From contig CAKSUH010000043.1 in the NCBI GenBank assembly GCA_934500855.1, positions 1 through 9,055 of the forward strand: 9,055 bases of DNA, given 5' to 3'. A model generated the notes under the pieces. It was not told the origin of the DNA. It was given only the letters and a program-made list of their open reading frames with translations, and did no database searches. The translations under genes were made by a program, and so were the position numbers. Each line of letters starts with the position of its first letter. Position 1 is the stretch's first letter. The stretch comes from an uncultured Eubacteriales bacterium. Lineage in GTDB: Bacteria > Bacillota > Clostridia > Oscillospirales > CAG-272. Shown here piece by piece: positions 7,170-9,055 of this stretch.

Positions 7170-7298
7170 ATGCAAAACAATCAATCAAAACCCCGCTACT
7201 CGCGGGCAGTCCGCATTCTTGCGCTGATTCTGAGCATTCTTGTCACAGGCAGTGCGCTGGCAATCATTCTTCAGATTTTTTTCAAGATTTTCGGATAA
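7170..7298 (+). CDS. 42-residue single-pass membrane protein, unknown function
   Basis: Short reading frame 19 bases after the topoisomerase stop, with an excellent GGAAGGAG ribosome binding site 8 bases before the ATG and a TAA stop. The product begins with a polar, positively charged head (MQNNQSKPRYSRAVR), followed by one hydrophobic helix at about residues 16-38 (ILALILSILVTGSALAIILQIFF) and ends KIFG. The positive-inside rule predicts a cytoplasmic N-terminus. No family is recognised; similar tiny one-helix proteins are common and usually unannotated in Clostridia. Support is the ribosome binding site, the composition and the place in the operon just before the terminator. It most likely shares the topoisomerase transcript. 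Confidence 0.7.
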   Translation: MQNNQSKPRYSRAVRILALILSILVTGSALAIILQIFFKIFG

Positions 7299-7346
7299 AA
7301 AATCGCAGGATTTTGCCTCGTCCCCGTAAAAGACTTTCCGAAAAGC

Positions 7347-7409
7347 GGCAACGCTTCGCTGTTGACGGTTGCAATCAACCGCCCGCAGCGAAGCGTTGCC
7401 TTTCTTTTC
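7347..7409 (+). terminator. Compound hairpin terminator between convergent genes
   Basis: A perfect 15-bp stem (GGCAACGCTTCGCTG at 7347-7361 with its complement at 7386-7400) encloses a second perfect 6-bp hairpin (CGGTTG-CAAT-CAACCG, 7366-7381) and is followed by TTTCTTTTC. GAAAAG at 7340-7345 can additionally pair with CTTTTC at 7404-7409. It ends the sua5/topoisomerase/small-protein transcript; the opposite strand is followed by GCTTTTC, so it may also stop the converging regulator transcript. Its T tract overlaps the stop codon of the minus-strand regulator. A small A/T hairpin (AAAATC-GCAG-GATTTT, 7299-7314) lies just upstream. Confidence 0.85.
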
Positions 7410-8151
7410 AAAAAGGTTTCTCCATGCGTCCTTTCATCTCCCGTATCCTTTCGGGGGCGTCGCAGATGACTTCGTCCACATCGTCAAGCGAGCAGAGGAC
7501 GAATCGGCGGGAGATACCGAGCTTCGAGGAATCACAAAGAAAAATGCGCTTTTGAGCACGCGTCAGCATGACCCGCCGCAGGGAGGTTTCCTCTTCGGAG
7601 ACATCGTTGATCTCGCCGTTCTCGGAGACGCCCTGACCCGAGAAAAAGAGCAGGTCGGCGTGAATCGTGCGTAAGGTTTGTTCCGCCGCAGGGCCGCAGA
7701 AATTGTGATTCTCCTGTCGGAAGTTACCGCCCGTGCAAAAGAGTCGAAACGATTTCGGAACCGATTCCTCAAAAATGCGTTGGTTGTTTGTGATGATGCA
7801 GAGATCGCGACGGTCGCCGAGATAATGCACCATGCGCCGCACGGTTGAAGAAGAATCCAAAAGAAGCGTATCTCCGTCATGCACACGCGTTGCCGCCTCT
7901 TTTGCAATGCGTTCCTTGATTTCGCTGTTTTCGGATTCCCGAACGCTGACGGGGATAATGTCCCCGCGATGCGAGGTGAGCATGACCCCGCCCCACAGAT
8001 GGGTCACCAATCCGCGCGCTTCCATTTCGCGCACATCGCGGCGCACCGAGGATTCGCTGAAAAACAGCGCTTCGGATATTTCGCGTACCGTCATGGATGT
8101 CCGTCCGCTCAAAAGACGGAGAATGCTCTGTTGCCGTTCCAATTGGCTCAT
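7408..8151 (-). CDS. DeoR-family transcriptional regulator
   Basis: 247-residue cytoplasmic repressor of the DeoR/GlpR sugar-phosphate-responsive family. Residues 4-56 are the winged helix-turn-helix with the family pattern: RQQSILRLLSG, TVREISEALFFSESSVRRDVREMEARGLV and HLWGGV. Residues 74-232 are the DeoR C-terminal effector domain: KERIAKEAATRVHDGDTLLLDSSST, ITNN (120-123), CTGGNF, GPAAEQTL, FFSGQGVSENGEI and CDSSKLG with the typical Lys210. The start is the ATG at 8151: GGGAGG precedes it by 6 bases and the helix-turn-helix begins right after it. The frame stays open far upstream, but only because it runs antisense through the divergent gene. It is transcribed away from the phosphodiesterase gene and probably controls it and itself; the effector, perhaps a phosphorylated polyol or sugar such as glycerol 3-phosphate, is inference. 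Confidence 0.92.
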   Translation of the reverse strand: MSQLERQQSILRLLSGRTSMTVREISEALFFSESSVRRDVREMEARGLVTHLWGGVMLTSHRGDIIPVSVRESENSEIKERIAKEAATRVHDGDTLLLDSSSTVRRMVHYLGDRRDLCIITNNQRIFEESVPKSFRLFCTGGNFRQENHNFCGPAAEQTLRTIHADLLFFSGQGVSENGEINDVSEEETSLRRVMLTRAQKRIFLCDSSKLGISRRFVLCSLDDVDEVICDAPERIREMKGRMEKPF

Positions 8152-8168
8152 GGTAAACCTCCCGAATA

Positions 8169-8211
8169 ACCGAACTGCAATCATTATAGCACAGCGCGCA
8201 CCGAATTGCAA
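8169..8211. promoter_or_regulatory. Candidate operator: 12-bp direct repeat around the regulator promoter
   Basis: ACCGAACTGCAA (8169-8180) and ACCGAATTGCAA (8200-8211) match at 11 of 12 bases and start 31 bp apart, about three helical turns. One copy covers the -35 box of the regulator gene, the other its transcription start, leaving the -10 between them. AATTGCAAGCAATT (8204-8217) adds an inverted repeat over the -35. This is the layout expected for autorepression by a DeoR-type protein; binding itself is inferred. Confidence 0.55.
8183..8211 (-). promoter_or_regulatory. Sigma-A promoter of the DeoR regulator gene
   Basis: On the minus strand: -10 TATAAT (8188-8183, perfect) preceded by TG one base upstream (extended -10), -35 TTGCAA (8211-8206, four of six matches) with a 17-base spacer. 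Expected start near 8176, giving a leader of about 25 bases containing GGGAGG before the ATG at 8151. Confidence 0.8.
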
Positions 8212-8257
8212 GCAATTTTGGCGGAAATTGAAAGAATTTGAAGCAAGTTGCAGGCAA
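8206..8257. repeat. Roughly 10-bp-phased TTG...AA direct repeats between divergent promoters
   Basis: Five units start at 8206, 8218, 8228, 8238 and 8248: TTGCAAGCAA, TTGGCGGAAA, TTGAAAGAAT, TTGAAGCAAG, TTGCAGGCAA. The first and last match at 9 of 10 bases and are 42 bp apart (four helical turns). They sit between the two divergent promoters, the first overlapping the regulator's -35. DeoR-family proteins often bind tandem direct repeats, so this may be an operator array; intrinsically bent A/T-phased DNA is the alternative. Confidence 0.45.
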
Positions 8258-8290
8258 AAGTGGTTTATTGACCTGAATCGTGGCGTTTTC

Positions 8291-8319
8291 TTGACAAATT
8301 GTCGCGGCAGTGCTATAAT
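8291..8319 (+). promoter_or_regulatory. Near-perfect sigma-A promoter of the phosphodiesterase gene
   Basis: TTGACA (8291-8296), a 17-base spacer and TATAAT (8314-8319) with an extended -10 TG at 8311-8312: every element matches consensus. Expected start near 8326, so the leader is only about 20 bases and consists mostly of the ribosome binding site AAGGAGG (8333-8339), 7 bases before the ATG. A palindrome GACAA-A-TTGTC (8293-8303) overlaps the -35 box and could be a repressor site, which such a strong promoter would need. Confidence 0.9.
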
Positions 8320-8346
8320 AAAGGCGCATGAAAAGGAGGCGGTTTG

Positions 8347-9055
8347 ATGAAACTGGCATATCGAAATACCATTCCCGTTGCCGCGCATCGCGGAAATCCC
8401 GCGTATTTCCCGGAAAACACCATGGTATCCTTCCGCTCGGCGGCAGAGCTGGGCGCGGATATGATTGAAACCGATGTCCACATGACGCGCGACGGCGAGT
8501 TGATCCTGATGCACGACCACACCGTGGACCGCACCACCGACGGCACGGGACTGATCCGCGAAAAAACGCTTGCGGAGATGCGCGCCCTTGACGCGGGAAG
8601 TTGGAAGGATGAAGCATTCAGGGGTGAAAAGGTTCCCACCTTCCGCGAATTCCTGGAGTATGTCCGCGCGTATCCCGAAATGCTCTTCAATATTGAACTG
8701 AAGGATTACCCGGCAGACAGCGGCAATTTCGCCTACGAATCCGCAAAAAAAACCATCGCCATGATGGACGAATACGGGATTACCGAGCGCAGCGTGGTCA
8801 ACACATGGAGCGGGGAGCTGAACGAGTGGTTGGACGCAACCTACGGAAAGCGCGTCCGTGTTCACGGTTACTCGCCGCAGGAACGCATGGGCGAACGGCA
8901 GAAGCGGTTCGTTTATGATTATTCTTACTGCGTCTGTCTCTTCGGCGTACACGAAAAGCCCGTGGTGTCGGAAAAATTCTTTGCACTGGCTAAAACATAC
9001 GGCGTTGAACCGTGGGTCTACTTCAAACAGGATACCCCCGAGTTGGTCGACGAGG
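8347..9055 (+). CDS. Glycerophosphodiester phosphodiesterase, cytosolic UgpQ-like (3' end outside window)
   Basis: 236 residues are visible; the frame is still open at the window end. Hydrolyses glycerophosphodiesters (deacylated phospholipid headgroups) to glycerol 3-phosphate plus an alcohol. The TIM-barrel motifs are in order: AHRGNPAYFPENT with catalytic His14, ETDVHMTRDG with metal ligands Glu41 and Asp43, LMHDHTVDRTTDGTG with catalytic His56, VPTFREFL (97-104) and NIELKD with Glu117, the third metal ligand. Spacings (His14 to His56, Glu41, Asp43) agree with the family. There is no signal peptide, so it acts on imported or internally made diesters, unlike secreted GlpQ. The start is fixed by AAGGAGG 7 bases upstream and by the consensus promoter. 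The divergent DeoR-type gene is the likely regulator. The last part of the barrel (family total about 240-260 residues) is missing. Confidence 0.94.
   Translation, partial: MKLAYRNTIPVAAHRGNPAYFPENTMVSFRSAAELGADMIETDVHMTRDGELILMHDHTVDRTTDGTGLIREKTLAEMRALDAGSWKDEAFRGEKVPTFREFLEYVRAYPEMLFNIELKDYPADSGNFAYESAKKTIAMMDEYGITERSVVNTWSGELNEWLDATYGKRVRVHGYSPQERMGERQKRFVYDYSYCVCLFGVHEKPVVSEKFFALAKTYGVEPWVYFKQDTPELVDE

Noticed and set aside
8268..8273. TTGACC as an alternative -35 box for the phosphodiesterase gene
   Set aside because: No -10 box lies at the right distance (the next hexamer is the real TTGACA); the downstream promoter is perfect.
8152..8952. N-terminal extension of the DeoR regulator (start as far up as 8952)
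   Set aside because: The extension is antisense to the phosphodiesterase gene, and the helix-turn-helix starts at the ATG at 8151 with its own ribosome binding site and promoter.

Overview
The window looks like chromosomal housekeeping DNA from a GC-rich member of the Clostridia (Oscillospiraceae/Ruminococcaceae-like Firmicutes). This rests on strong AAGGAGG-type ribosome binding sites, an M18 aminopeptidase and a topoisomerase IV A-type subunit of the clostridial kind, consensus sigma-A promoters, and codons rich in third-position G/C. The taxonomic call is inference from gene types and style, not from a search. I see no phage genes, transposase, tRNA, rRNA or CRISPR array.

Left part (1-3552, + strand): a tightly packed operon. 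It holds the 3' part of dephospho-CoA kinase (coaE), a small membrane-anchored lytic transglycosylase, an M18 zinc aminopeptidase and release factor 1 (prfA). Two junctions are 4-base ATGA overlaps (coaE/transglycosylase and aminopeptidase/prfA), so translation is probably coupled. RF1 has Gln where a codon-stacking His is expected, and prfA is the only complete gene here that ends in TAG.

Middle (3553-3874): 322 bases without a protein gene but very rich in secondary structure. A 32-nt-class hairpin follows prfA. Next comes a region of about 117 nt whose ends pair and enclose three hairpins (cloverleaf-like). Three further simple hairpins then run up to the ribosome binding site of the next gene. 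This is either an interspersed (MITE/REP-like) repeat or a structured RNA/leader, and it is the least explained part of the window.

Centre (3875-7298, + strand): sua5 (threonylcarbamoyl-AMP synthase for tRNA t6A, TTG start), a ParC/GyrA-type topoisomerase subunit with no B subunit beside it, and a 42-residue single-pass membrane protein. A long compound hairpin at 7341-7409 ends this unit against the convergent regulator.

Right part (7408-9055): a divergent pair, a DeoR-family repressor on the minus strand and a glycerophosphodiester phosphodiesterase (cut by the window end) on the plus strand. The 195-bp gap between them carries a near-perfect promoter on each side. It also holds a 12-bp direct repeat bracketing the regulator's promoter and a run of roughly 10-bp-phased TTG...AA repeats. 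This looks like a self-contained regulated module for phospholipid headgroup or glycerophosphodiester use, though the inducer is unknown.
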